Of a stretch of DNA of 64,000 bases, positions 33,912 through 42,688 are shown in pieces; positions within the stretch are counted from its first letter, which is position 1; every line of letters starts with the position of its first letter. The notes beneath the pieces were generated by a model. It made no database searches. It was not told where the DNA came from and saw only the letters and a list, made by a program, of their open reading frames with translations. The DNA comes from Candidatus Hecatella orcuttiae (lineage in GTDB: Archaea; Thermoproteota; Bathyarchaeia; Hecatellales; Hecatellaceae). Made by a program: the position numbers and the translations under genes. Location of the stretch: the NCBI GenBank assembly GCA_002011035.2, contig MTLY02000002.1, forward strand, positions 124,001 to 188,000. Reading direction: 5' to 3'.

Positions 33912-36242
33912 TTACCGCCTCCTTAACACCAGCCTATCGAGAAGGGTGGTTCCCAGCTCCGGAACAGTCTTAGGCTTCCAGCCTTGACTCCTCAAAACTG
34001 GCAGCAGCTCATCCTTCTCCAACACCGGCAGGTCGGACTCAGTTCTCACGAATAGGTGAAGGTCCTCAGGCAGGGTTCCGTAGAGTTTTCGGTATAAATC
34101 TAGGTAGTTTCTCAGCTTGATGGAGCGGCCTTTGAGGGTGTCGTTGGGCCTCATAACCAGCCGGGCGGCCAGCACGAGGGCTTCCTCCTTCGTCTCAGCC
34201 ACATACCACAGGTGCTCAGGAGCAGGGCCGGTGTACTCTTTTTCCCCGCTTCTGACGTTGTAGGGCATCCATTTTTCATCCACGTCCGGCCGGCCTAGGT
34301 AGGCCCTCCGATGGGCTACACCCTTGGGTCCGAGGATCACGGGGATTCCCAGCCTCGTCGCTCCGGTGGCAATAGCCTCCGCCTTCTGGTTCTGAGTCCC
34401 CCAGACAATGGCCACAGCGCCGATGCGGTTTAGGATGTAGTCGGCTATCTCCTCAAAATTGGCCCTAAGCTTCCGACGTGCGAAGATGTTGGCGATTTTG
34501 ACAGCTGCCCCTAAGATGTGGGCGTTGGAAACGCAGGAGCCGGTGTTGACGATGCCTCCCGCGTCGAAGCTGCCGGGGTATTTCTCGTACAGAGTCCGGC
34601 CTTCCTCGTCCTTGTAGCGGGCGATATCCATGGCGGCGCACCCCGAGGTGACAACGATGTACCGTCTTCGGGCGAATTCCTCCGCCATCTGAGCAACCTC
34701 AATGTGGCCGCGGGGGTAGTTGGAGCACCCGGCAAAGGCAACCACCCCGGGGATTTCACCCATGACAATAGGCCTGCCCACGTTTCTGATTTCCGTGTCC
34801 AGAATCGGCCCCCTTCCAGCCCTGATCTTGTACTTGGATTTTCTGATTTTTTCCATACCAGCCTCTCCGATGAGGGTGAGAACAGGGATCTTCCTCGGGC
34901 ATACGCTGTCACAGCGTCCACATCCCACGCAGAGGTCGTACACTTCGGACAGCTTGGTGAGGTTGCCCTTGGCCGCCGCCAAGACGGCTTCATCCACGGG
35001 AAGGTCGGGAACACAGACCCTCCTGCAAAGGCCGCATCCGGTGCACCGGGAGGCCTCTGCCAAGGCTGCGAGAGGCTTAAGTTCCCTCCTCCTAAGGGGG
35101 GCGATTTTGACAGCGGTGCGGACGGCAACCTCAGCAGCCTTGGAAGGGTCCAGTATGAGGACCCCCATGTTTCTGCCTGAAGCCAAGTCCTCCACAACCG
35201 CGTCCACCGGGTCCTCTGTCCGGTTGGGCAGGCCGCCGCAGACTTGGTCGATGGTGGCGATGACCCGCGTACCAGCCTTGAAGGCTTCTTCTACAATGTC
35301 GACGCGAATACATTCTTGGTCGAGGACTAGAACGTCGGCCATCCCCGTCCTGGCGATGAGCTGCTGTCTTGAAAGGTTTCCGACGATTTTGACCCCCCTG
35401 TTAAACCGGGTTAGGTCGTGGGCTGAACAGCAAACACCGCCCACTTCCACCTTATCTGAGAGGCCGGACCTAGCTAGGTATTCCACCGTCTCCACACCTG
35501 GCGCGGCGTTGTGGCCGACGAAGATGATGACGGGCTTATTCCGGTCCAGCACTCCTAGGCCTATTTCTACGTAAGGTGTTTCAGCGTCGCCTTTCGGATA
35601 TCCTAAGCCGGATATTTGAGCTATGTCCGCAACTTCCAAAGCAAGGTTATCCAGCATGCCGGCGTGGAGGGCTTTAGATTCGAAGTCTAGGTAATTCTGC
35701 TCCTGCCCTGTGAGGACGGAGGAGAGAAGCTGGGTGATCTGGTCGCCTATGTAGTCCAGCACCCCCTCCAAGTCGCCCAGCGTCTTAGGCTTTACTCCGG
35801 TGATAAGCCTCGTCAAGGGAGCCTCAATATCTATCTCCGAACCCAAATCTATGGGGTGGCTTCTCCCCAGCTTCTTGACCAAGTAGTCCACCAGATGTTT
35901 GGCGTGGGTTGTGTGGGCTGATGCGCCTACCACGCACTCGAGGAGAATGTGTCTTCCCTGCTGGGTTCGGATGTCGATGCCGCAGGCTCCTTTCCGCCCT
36001 TTGGCGAGGTCGCATTTACCGTAGCCGCAGAGGCAGCATCGGTCGCAGAGAGGCGAATAGAAGGGCTGATATTTTTTCAGCAGCTTCCAATCCCACTCCC
36101 GGAGGGAGGTTAGGGTGGGGAAGGGCGTCGGCCCTGGGGGTTCCTCCCAGTCCTCAGTAATCTGCCCGACTAGGATTTCCAATCCCTTTATTTTGGCGAG
36201 GGCTGAGTTCAGCTCTTTAACCACTATCTTGGAGTTTTTCAC
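33912..36242 (-). CDS. cdhA: CO dehydrogenase alpha subunit of ACDS (CdhA)
   Basis: The 776-aa nickel-iron-sulfur subunit interconverts CO and CO2. Visible features are the D/B-cluster cysteines in PLCDRCCLCGYGKCDLAKGRKGACG (about residue 66), VCCSAHDLTR, two ferredoxin motifs specific to CdhA (CTGCGLCRRVC and CVGCGRCDSVC, about 415 and 455), and active-site segments FAGCSNYPRG, TSGCAAMD and NTGSCVSNAHI that hold C-cluster ligands. The length is typical. GTG start. It is third in the operon ArsR-DUF1858-cdhA-cdhB, so its expression is probably controlled by the ArsR protein. Confidence 0.95.
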   Translation of the reverse strand: MKNSKIVVKELNSALAKIKGLEILVGQITEDWEEPPGPTPFPTLTSLREWDWKLLKKYQPFYSPLCDRCCLCGYGKCDLAKGRKGACGIDIRTQQGRHILLECVVGASAHTTHAKHLVDYLVKKLGRSHPIDLGSEIDIEAPLTRLITGVKPKTLGDLEGVLDYIGDQITQLLSSVLTGQEQNYLDFESKALHAGMLDNLALEVADIAQISGLGYPKGDAETPYVEIGLGVLDRNKPVIIFVGHNAAPGVETVEYLARSGLSDKVEVGGVCCSAHDLTRFNRGVKIVGNLSRQQLIARTGMADVLVLDQECIRVDIVEEAFKAGTRVIATIDQVCGGLPNRTEDPVDAVVEDLASGRNMGVLILDPSKAAEVAVRTAVKIAPLRRRELKPLAALAEASRCTGCGLCRRVCVPDLPVDEAVLAAAKGNLTKLSEVYDLCVGCGRCDSVCPRKIPVLTLIGEAGMEKIRKSKYKIRAGRGPILDTEIRNVGRPIVMGEIPGVVAFAGCSNYPRGHIEVAQMAEEFARRRYIVVTSGCAAMDIARYKDEEGRTLYEKYPGSFDAGGIVNTGSCVSNAHILGAAVKIANIFARRKLRANFEEIADYILNRIGAVAIVWGTQNQKAEAIATGATRLGIPVILGPKGVAHRRAYLGRPDVDEKWMPYNVRSGEKEYTGPAPEHLWYVAETKEEALVLAARLVMRPNDTLKGRSIKLRNYLDLYRKLYGTLPEDLHLFVRTESDLPVLEKDELLPVLRSQGWKPKTVPELGTTLLDRLVLRRR

Positions 36243-36311
36243 CGACCATCACCTACAATTTTTAGGGGGGTATCGAATTCCGCGGGGATTTTCTCATGAG
36301 CATTCTCTCCC

Positions 36312-36527
36312 TTACTTTGCGGCTTCCTTCAATTCTTCCACGAATTTTTGCACGTCCAACCCAAACCTTACGCAGGCTTGTTCTATGGTAGTGGAGCCGG
36401 CCATGGTTTTCCTCATCACCGGGTCCTTCAGGGGCGTGAAGCCCTTTTTCACGAAGACATCCAGAAGCTTCGGATATTTCTCCAAAACCTCTAACACCGT
36501 CATGTCTTTGCTTATTTCTATTTCCAT
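36312..36527 (-). CDS. DUF1858-domain protein
   Basis: The 71-aa protein consists of one DUF1858 domain: ISKDMTVLEVLEKYPKLLDVFVKKGF and MAGSTTIEQACVRFGLD. The fold resembles small redox or regulator partners often found near hybrid-cluster and Fe-S enzymes. A single Cys (EQACVRF) is present instead of the usual CxxC of redox-disulfide members. It lies between the ArsR gene (18 bp) and cdhA (69 bp). Confidence 0.85.
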   Translation of the reverse strand: MEIEISKDMTVLEVLEKYPKLLDVFVKKGFTPLKDPVMRKTMAGSTTIEQACVRFGLDVQKFVEELKEAAK

Positions 36528-36545
36528 GCTAAACTTTCACCTCCA

Positions 36546-36869
36546 TCAACCCCTAGACGGCTTCCTAGGGGAACATTTTTTGGGGCAGTAGGTTTGAACA
36601 TGGCAGTCGACAAGCTTGAAGAGAGGCTCTAAGGTCTCCCTGTTCAGGAAGTAGACCCGTTCCTTCCACCTTCGTTCCGGAAGGACGAAGCGACATCGAA
36701 CAAGGGCTTGGAGGTTATGGGAGATCATGCTCTGACTCTGCCCCAAAGCCTTCGAGATCTGGGTGACGTTTCTGGGGCCCTCCCTCAAAAGCTCCACCAC
36801 CGCCAGCCTAGTGGGGTTGGAGAGGGCTGCGAAGAAGAAAGGACATGCCTCGCTGAGGCCGTACTTCAT
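36546..36869 (-). CDS. ArsR-family transcription regulator
   Basis: The 107-aa winged-helix protein has ALSNPTRLAVVELLREGPRNVTQISKALGQSQSMISHNLQALV, the ArsR recognition region. Cysteines lie at the N terminus (EACPF), in RCRFV, and in a C-terminal CHVQTYCPKKC cluster, so a metal or Fe-S effector is plausible. It heads the cdhAB operon and has a palindromic operator at its own promoter, suggesting autoregulation and CODH control. Confidence 0.88.
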   Translation of the reverse strand: MKYGLSEACPFFFAALSNPTRLAVVELLREGPRNVTQISKALGQSQSMISHNLQALVRCRFVLPERRWKERVYFLNRETLEPLFKLVDCHVQTYCPKKCSPRKPSRG

Positions 36870-36895
36870 TCAGCTTCCCCGACGGAGAATATTGG

Positions 36896-36913
36896 TATGA
36901 AAAATGTTTCATA
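36896..36913. promoter_or_regulatory. ArsR-type operator palindrome
   Basis: TATGAAAAATGTTTCATA has perfect 7-bp arms (TATGAAA/TTTCATA) around 4 nt. It lies 27 bp upstream of the ArsR start and just downstream of the TATA-like TTTAAATAA (minus strand, 36919-36927), i.e. over the expected transcription start. This is the typical place for ArsR-type repression. Confidence 0.6.
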
Positions 36914-36924
36914 TCATATTATTT

Positions 36925-36942
36925 AAACATATCACAACTATC
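36925..36942 (-). promoter_or_regulatory. TTGTGATAT motif upstream of the ArsR-cdh promoter
   Basis: On the minus strand the sequence reads GATAGTTGTGATATGTTT. The nonamer TTGTGATAT is shared with the operator-like site at 45070-45087. It abuts the TATA box, where an activator could sit. Confidence 0.4.
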
Positions 36943-36978
36943 TAAAACTCAGCCTCGTCCAAGACAGCCCCTCACGGG

Positions 36979-37674
36979 TCAACTCTTTTCCTTCACATGC
37001 CTTTCCTCGGACTCCATAAACTTTTCCAGCAGAGAAGCCACGCTGGAATAATAGCCCAAAGAAGATTCTTTGCGAAGTTTACTGCAAAACTTCGGAATCC
37101 ACCAAGCCAAGTGGTCTTTGAAAAACTTCAACCCAGCCTCCCGGCATACAGCCGCCTGGTCCTTCCACCTCTTATCCAGTGCGTAGACTTCTTTGAGCAG
37201 AAGCAACCCCATGAATTCTAGCTCCGTGCAGATGAAGTCAGGCCGCTCTTTCACGGAAAGCTCAACTTTAAAGGCTCGGTAAAACCCTGAAACATCCGCC
37301 AGTTCTTTAGCTTTTATGAAGGAATGCTGACAGTAATCCGTCTCGTAGAAAGAACATTTGAGGGGAACCAAGCAGAGCCTGTTGTAGGCTGCTTCCATCT
37401 CTGCGACGGAAGACTCATCCATCTGCTCCATGAAAACCTCTAGGGCCCGGCTGAGCTCCTCCGACCCAAGCAACCCAGCGGCCTCCGAAGCCCTCCTGCG
37501 GACCTCTTCACCGCAGAGCTCTCGAATTTCACGGCGGGGGTAGGCTAAGGCCTGCGAAATCAACCTGTACAGATAGCTCCGAGCGTAGAGAACCTCTCTC
37601 TCCTCTTGCTCGGGCAGGGCGGAGGGTTGACGGCTCTCAGGGTTCGTTGAATCGGTGGATTTTGTATTTTTCAT
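36979..37674 (-). CDS. TorD-family molybdoenzyme chaperone
   Basis: The 231-aa all-helical protein matches TorD/DmsD/NarJ chaperones: YARSYLYRLISQALAYP near residue 30, EAAYNRLCLVPLKCSFYETDY near 95 and FICTELEFMGLLLLKE near 150. It inserts cofactor and proofreads Tat export of the alpha subunit encoded upstream. Its start overlaps the beta gene by 38 bp, so the operon is translationally coupled; a slightly later start is possible because the first 22 residues are low complexity. Confidence 0.85.
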   Translation of the reverse strand: MKNTKSTDSTNPESRQPSALPEQEEREVLYARSYLYRLISQALAYPRREIRELCGEEVRRRASEAAGLLGSEELSRALEVFMEQMDESSVAEMEAAYNRLCLVPLKCSFYETDYCQHSFIKAKELADVSGFYRAFKVELSVKERPDFICTELEFMGLLLLKEVYALDKRWKDQAAVCREAGLKFFKDHLAWWIPKFCSKLRKESSLGYYSSVASLLEKFMESEERHVKEKS

Positions 37675-38752
37675 CGTAAAACGGCCTTATGTAGGTTGGT
37701 TCTTCCAAGGAAACCCTTATGACCTCGTTTCCCCCGGAATCATAGGCTACAACTTCCTTGGAGGTAGGTTTAAACTTGGAAATTATTCTCTGCGTCGTCC
37801 CGAAAAGACGAAGCACGGCGAAGAGGGTTGAGTCTAGGTTGGTCCGTTTCCTTATAGCCGCCTCAACCCCCGGGCCGAACATTTGGGTTAGGAAGTCCCT
37901 AGGAACCCAGCGGGGCGGTATATAGTAGACGTTAGGCTCCAGTCCGAACTGCGGATAGAGGGGAAGCGCCACCTTCTCCACATGCACCAGGTAGTCGATG
38001 GGGTTGCTGGGGTCAACCTTTTCCGGGGGGTTCAGAAAGCCTTGAAGCCTGATCTTCCCTACGCAAGTGGCAACGCAGCGGGGGATGGTTCCCTCCTCCA
38101 CCCTCGGATAGCAGGCTATGCATTTTTCACTCCGCCCCGTGTACTCCCTGTATAGAGATTTTTTGTAGGGACAGGCTTCAACGCATTTTTTGAAGCCCCC
38201 GCATCGGTTTTGATCTATGAGGACGATGCCGTCTTCCTCCCGCTTGTAGATGGCCTTCCGAGGACAGGAAGCCAAACAGGCGGGGTAGGTGCAGTGGTTG
38301 CAGATTCTTTGGAGGTAGAACATCCAGTTTTGATGGACGGGAAGCTCAACGGTGGAAGACCAGCCGGTGGGAGTGTCCTCGTAAATGTTAGGAAACCTCC
38401 ACTCAGGCTCCGAGGGCATGAAGCCTAAGGCAATAGCACCCTCCGGCCTCGCTTCAAAGATGGTCTTACCGGTGTACACGCCGTTCTCCCAGCTCTGGGT
38501 TCCCAGCATCTCCAAGATCCGGTGGTCCCAGAACTGGGGGTAGCCGCCGTAGGGTTTTGTTTCCACGTTGTTCCACCACATGTACTCCTGCCCTTTGTCG
38601 AAGGTCCATGTGGACTTGCAGGACATGGTGCACGTCTGGCAGCCGATGCAGCGGTTGATGTCGAAGACTGCGGCGAACTGCTTTTTAGGCCTTTTACCTT
38701 CGTAGAGGTATTCCATCTCCCTTCCAATCTGCCAGTTGTAGACTTTAGCCAC
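37637..38752 (-). CDS. Type II Mo-oxidoreductase beta subunit (NarH/SerB/PcrB-like)
   Basis: The 371-aa protein carries four Fe-S clusters: CIGCQTCTMSC (35-45), CNHCTYPACLASCP, CGGFKKCVEACPY and CIACYPRVEEGTIPRCVATC. The fragment QEYMWWNNVETKPYGGYP after the first motif is a hallmark of type II DMSO-reductase family beta subunits (nitrate, selenate, (per)chlorate reductases, ethylbenzene and dimethylsulfide dehydrogenases). The Trp/Gly substitution at the third motif (CGGF) fits a [3Fe-4S] cluster. It has no signal peptide and is presumably co-exported with alpha. It overlaps the alpha gene by 8 bp. Confidence 0.9.
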   Translation of the reverse strand: MAKVYNWQIGREMEYLYEGKRPKKQFAAVFDINRCIGCQTCTMSCKSTWTFDKGQEYMWWNNVETKPYGGYPQFWDHRILEMLGTQSWENGVYTGKTIFEARPEGAIALGFMPSEPEWRFPNIYEDTPTGWSSTVELPVHQNWMFYLQRICNHCTYPACLASCPRKAIYKREEDGIVLIDQNRCGGFKKCVEACPYKKSLYREYTGRSEKCIACYPRVEEGTIPRCVATCVGKIRLQGFLNPPEKVDPSNPIDYLVHVEKVALPLYPQFGLEPNVYYIPPRWVPRDFLTQMFGPGVEAAIRKRTNLDSTLFAVLRLFGTTQRIISKFKPTSKEVVAYDSGGNEVIRVSLEEPTYIRPFYDEKYKIHRFNEP

Positions 38753-41700
38753 GGATGAATCCTCCTCGCAGATACTTCTTCATCGCCTCGCTTTCATTAC
38801 CGGGAGTGAAGCCTGTTTGAGCAGGCTCCCATGTGTCCGCTCCGTCTAGGCTGCCGTTCTCGGCGAAGGAAATCTTCACCAAGGACTCTTTCGGAGCGCC
38901 GGTGACGGAGCAGACGTCGACCAGATAGCCTTTGCCTATTTTATGGGTGAAGTAGTCCTTCCGCACTAGGCTGTCGGTCATCTGGGTGGGGTTCAGCCAT
39001 GCGCGGACAACACTCTGCTGGGAGCCGTATCGGAGGCTGGGAGGATAACCTGTGTCCGTGACAGCCAACCCGTCGGCTTTCGTCTCATGAGCCTCCACAG
39101 ACCTGTGGGTGGCTCCGTAGATTCCGTGGTAGATGATGGTGAAACCCCGAGGGAGGGAGGGATTGTATCGGGCTCTGATTTTCAGCCGGGAAACCTTGTA
39201 GAAGGGGTCCCCTTTGTTCCAGCCTCGGTAGGGACGGTCTCGGGGGTTGCCGTCCACGTAGACGTAGTCGCCGTCTTTGATGCCCCGCTCCTTAGCGTCC
39301 TCAGGGTTGATGTCTAGTTCTTCCTCCCCCACCCAAGGGGTGCGCTTGTCCATGCGGTAGGGGTCGCCGAAGTTGCTGGCCCAGATGACGTTCCAGTCCA
39401 CGGTGCTCCAAGAAGAGTGAACCCTATGCCTAGGCTTGGGGGTTATGCAGATGAGGTCTAAGCCGTCTTTGTCCAGCAGCGGATTCCTCGTCTTAAGCAT
39501 CTCCTCCGTGGTCAGCTTAACATGCCTGACGGTCATTTCCTCCACATTCAGCGACTCCCAGTCGACTCCGTGGTCTTTCGGCTCGATGGCCCTGAAGCCC
39601 TTCGGGGCGACGATGGCGCTGGGCAGGTAGGGGGTTGACTCCATGGGCTCCCGGTGGACTATGAGGTTTTCCCCTTGGTCTAAGAACTCGTCTTCCTCCC
39701 GGTAGAACTCCAAGCGGCCTGTCCTGGTGTAGAAGGGTTTACTTTCTTGAACTTGCTCCCATCCGGGAATCCGAGGGTAGGTTCTAAAGAGGGCGAGGAA
39801 TCCCTTTTCCGCAGAGAGCATTTCGTAGATGTTGTAACCTCGGGTGGTGGTGCCGCAGTCCAGAATTCTTTGGAGGTATACCTCTACTTTCCCTTCTTTC
39901 ACAAATTTCCAGTGGAGAACAAACCGCTCATCGCCGGTTATTTTGGCGAGGGCGGAGGCCACGCCTGCGTAGACTTCTATATCATGCTTGGTGTCATGAA
40001 CAGAGTTCATCCCTTTGGGGAACAGTTGGATGAAGGGGTTGGTGCAGGAAGCTGTCATGTCCGGGTAGGATAATTCCGTCCAAGCCTCAACAGGGAACAC
40101 CACATCCGCATACTCGCAGTTCATGTTCCATTCGAAATCCTGCGCTATGTAGAGCTCCTGCTTTGGCAGAACGTTTTTGATGGTGTCGTAGTGCCATTTG
40201 CACACACCCAGCAGGTTAGCGTTGACAGCCCAAACCAGCTTGGTGGGGCTGGGCATGTGCGTCTTGCCTGTCAGGACAACCCTGCCAAACTTCGGGCTGT
40301 TTACTATCAGAGGACTGTCTCCGTAGTTCCAGTAGTGGATGGATTCGAATTTTATGTAGGCCTTCTTCTTAACGTCGCGGCCGTCGACGTCGGGGGATAA
40401 TGTCTGATTGAAGGGGTCCTCCACCACGTAGCAGGGGAGATTCAGGATGGGGGCCTTGTAGTTTCCCGCGTAGCTTCCCACGTTTCCCCCAGGTTTACCG
40501 ATGTTCCCCGTTAAGCTGGCGACGAGGAAGTAGGCGCGGTTGATGAGATCGTTGTGGAAATACATGTTCATACCCATGCCGCAGAGGAAACCCACCGACC
40601 CCGCTGAGGCTATGTCCCGAGCCAACCGGATGAGCATATCCTTGGGGACGTTGGTGATCTTTTCCACGTTCTCCGGTGTGTACTCCTCCGTCAGCTCCTT
40701 GTAAAGGCGGAAAATGGTCTTCACGCCGACGGTTTCTCCGCCCTTCACCGTCACCGTGCCTTTCCAGTCTAATTCTAGGTCGTCGACGCTCAGCCCTAAG
40801 GCCTGAAGCTGCTGGGCGAGATGCTCCCCCACAGCCGTGCGGCTGACCCCCACAAGCCGGCCGTCTTTGCTTCTCATCACCGCGTAGGTTTTCAGCTCCT
40901 CAGGCATTTCTTGGACAGGCTTGCCGTCGGCGTAGACGAAGGTTTCTCCGGGGTCCAAGGAGAGAGGCTTAGGGTGAGGCTCATCCTGCCGGAGTAGTTT
41001 CTTGGTGTCCTCCCTGACCAGAAGAGGCATATCGGTGAATTTTTTCACGAAGTCCTCCTTGTAGAGGGCTTCCCGGATTATCACGTGAGCTAGGCCGAGC
41101 ATGAGGGCTGTGTCGGTGCCGGGGCGGATGCCAATCCAGTAGTCGGCTTTTGTGGCGGTGGGGCTGTATTCGGGAGCTATGACCACTATCTTTTTCTTCT
41201 TATCGATGCGGGACTGCCACCAAGAGGCATCGGCCATCTTGTTTTGGATCAGGTTCAACCCTGAGATGACGAGCATGTCAGAGTTCCAGAAGTCGTTGAA
41301 CTCCTGGTCGAAGGTCTGAACCCCGTGAACCATGGGGTGCCCCGGAGGCAGGTCGGTGTGCCAGGCGTAGTTGTCCCAAGTCCTAGCTCCCACCGATCCC
41401 TCAGGGCCTTTACCCCTGAGGTAGTTGTCCAGCAGAGCCAGCATGTTGGCAAACCGGTACATGCCAGCCAGCCTAGTGGCTCCTAAGAAGGCCATTCCAC
41501 CTCGGAGCTTAAACGTCCTAACTCCCGCCATCTCGCCTGAAGGGTCTAGGGAAGCTTCAATCATCTCCTCCGGGTAACCCTGCCTCCTGAGGAGCTCTGC
41601 TCCCGAGGGGCCGCTGTAGGTTTGGGCGATGTTCACCATGGCTTTAGCCACCAATTCAAAGGCTTCATCCCAAGAGACCCTCACCCAGTCGTCGACGCCT

Positions 41701-42209
41701 CTTCGGAAATATTCCTTCGGAGGCCTGCCATTCTCATCCCGGGGGAAGCCTGCGTTAACCCAGTTCAGCCAGCCCTTTCTGACTAGGGGGTATTTCACTC
41801 TAAAAGGGCTGTAAACTCGCTTCATGAAGGTCAGCCCCTTTAGGCAGCCTCTCGGATGCCATGTAGGCGTAGCCTTGTTGCCGTAGATGTCCTGATACTC
41901 GGCGACATCGTAGGCTTGCTCGATCCTGACTATCACCCCGTTTCGGACGAAGGCTCTCAGCCGGCAGTTGTGAGTGTCGTTGGGCGCGCAGACGAAGGTG
42001 AAGGATGAGTCATACCGGTATTGGTCCCTGTAGAGTTTTTCCCAGTCTCTCTCCGGGTAGGCGGCTAGAGGGTTGTCTACCTTTACTGGTTTTAGGAAGC
42101 GGAACATCAAATCCGCGGTGGTGAGTTGGGAGGCGACGTAGAAGCTGCCTACAGCCGCAGCGGTCACAGCCGCCATTTTCATGAAATCTCTTCTACTGGA
42201 ATTTTTCAT
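38745..42209 (-). CDS. Exported type II molybdopterin oxidoreductase alpha subunit
   Basis: The 1154-aa protein has a Tat signal (SSRRDFMK, then hydrophobic AAVTAAAVGSFYVA). FS0 ligands lie in CAPNDTHNC (Cys74, Cys82) and PRGC (Cys122). The type II Mo-coordinating Asp is Asp286 in HTDLPPGHP, as in the NarG motif CDLPP. A molybdopterin-binding C-terminal domain follows (HSSWSTVDWNVIWASNFGDPYRMDKRTPW). Membership includes nitrate, selenate and (per)chlorate reductases and several dehydrogenases; the substrate cannot be deduced. At the second FS0 position this protein has Asp78 instead of Cys. It is co-transcribed with TorD, beta and cupredoxin genes and starts within the stop of the 146-aa gene (ATGA). 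Confidence 0.9.
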   Translation of the reverse strand: MKNSSRRDFMKMAAVTAAAVGSFYVASQLTTADLMFRFLKPVKVDNPLAAYPERDWEKLYRDQYRYDSSFTFVCAPNDTHNCRLRAFVRNGVIVRIEQAYDVAEYQDIYGNKATPTWHPRGCLKGLTFMKRVYSPFRVKYPLVRKGWLNWVNAGFPRDENGRPPKEYFRRGVDDWVRVSWDEAFELVAKAMVNIAQTYSGPSGAELLRRQGYPEEMIEASLDPSGEMAGVRTFKLRGGMAFLGATRLAGMYRFANMLALLDNYLRGKGPEGSVGARTWDNYAWHTDLPPGHPMVHGVQTFDQEFNDFWNSDMLVISGLNLIQNKMADASWWQSRIDKKKKIVVIAPEYSPTATKADYWIGIRPGTDTALMLGLAHVIIREALYKEDFVKKFTDMPLLVREDTKKLLRQDEPHPKPLSLDPGETFVYADGKPVQEMPEELKTYAVMRSKDGRLVGVSRTAVGEHLAQQLQALGLSVDDLELDWKGTVTVKGGETVGVKTIFRLYKELTEEYTPENVEKITNVPKDMLIRLARDIASAGSVGFLCGMGMNMYFHNDLINRAYFLVASLTGNIGKPGGNVGSYAGNYKAPILNLPCYVVEDPFNQTLSPDVDGRDVKKKAYIKFESIHYWNYGDSPLIVNSPKFGRVVLTGKTHMPSPTKLVWAVNANLLGVCKWHYDTIKNVLPKQELYIAQDFEWNMNCEYADVVFPVEAWTELSYPDMTASCTNPFIQLFPKGMNSVHDTKHDIEVYAGVASALAKITGDERFVLHWKFVKEGKVEVYLQRILDCGTTTRGYNIYEMLSAEKGFLALFRTYPRIPGWEQVQESKPFYTRTGRLEFYREEDEFLDQGENLIVHREPMESTPYLPSAIVAPKGFRAIEPKDHGVDWESLNVEEMTVRHVKLTTEEMLKTRNPLLDKDGLDLICITPKPRHRVHSSWSTVDWNVIWASNFGDPYRMDKRTPWVGEEELDINPEDAKERGIKDGDYVYVDGNPRDRPYRGWNKGDPFYKVSRLKIRARYNPSLPRGFTIIYHGIYGATHRSVEAHETKADGLAVTDTGYPPSLRYGSQQSVVRAWLNPTQMTDSLVRKDYFTHKIGKGYLVDVCSVTGAPKESLVKISFAENGSLDGADTWEPAQTGFTPGNESEAMKKYLRGGFIRG

Positions 42210-42646
42210 GACATTTCACTCTCCATTCTGATGTATTCTGTTTCCTTCGCAGGGAAACCTTGGGTGGTTTTGTCGCTCATATGCTCCTTACTGCAAGCAA
42301 ACCAGCAGCCTTCTTCAGGAGGCTTGTCCACGTAAAACAGGGCATCTTTTCTGCACCCGGGGTGGAAGCATTTCACCCTAGATCGAGCCGCCCTTTTCCT
42401 CCGAGCGATTTCCACCATCTCGTCGGCTATTCGCCTTTTCTCCCCGAACAGGAACATGGTGAAAATCGAATGCTCATCTGGGAGACTGACAACTCGAAGG
42501 GAAAGAGGCTCCTTAAACTTCAGAGGCTCTTCCGCAGGTTTTAGGATGAAACTGTATCCTCCGGAACGGTAAAGAGGCTCCGTTTCCCCCCGGGGGATGA
42601 GGAAGTCGGGAAACGCGTAGAGGAGGTACTTTTTCTCCTTCAGCAT
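42206..42646 (-). CDS. Unknown Cys-containing protein in the Mo-oxidoreductase operon
   Basis: The 146-aa protein is not recognised. It has a C-terminal block KCFHPGCRKDALFYVDKPPEEGCWFACSKEHM, with four Cys and two His that could bind a metal, and an N-terminal mixed domain (residues 1-95) with LRVVSLPDEHSIFTMFLFG. No signal peptide is visible. ATG 42646 with AGGAGAGA upstream is preferred over GTG 42688. The 4-bp overlap with alpha and the tight link to cupredoxin suggest a maturation or electron-transfer role. Confidence 0.65.
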   Translation of the reverse strand: MLKEKKYLLYAFPDFLIPRGETEPLYRSGGYSFILKPAEEPLKFKEPLSLRVVSLPDEHSIFTMFLFGEKRRIADEMVEIARRKRAARSRVKCFHPGCRKDALFYVDKPPEEGCWFACSKEHMSDKTTQGFPAKETEYIRMESEMS

Positions 42647-42688
42647 TATTTCTCTCCTGTAGAGCTTGCCCTCCACCACTCCCTTCAC

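Noticed and set aside
34511-35574. Long antisense frames across cdhA
   Set aside because: They overlap a well supported CODH gene and reflect its codon bias; no family motifs.
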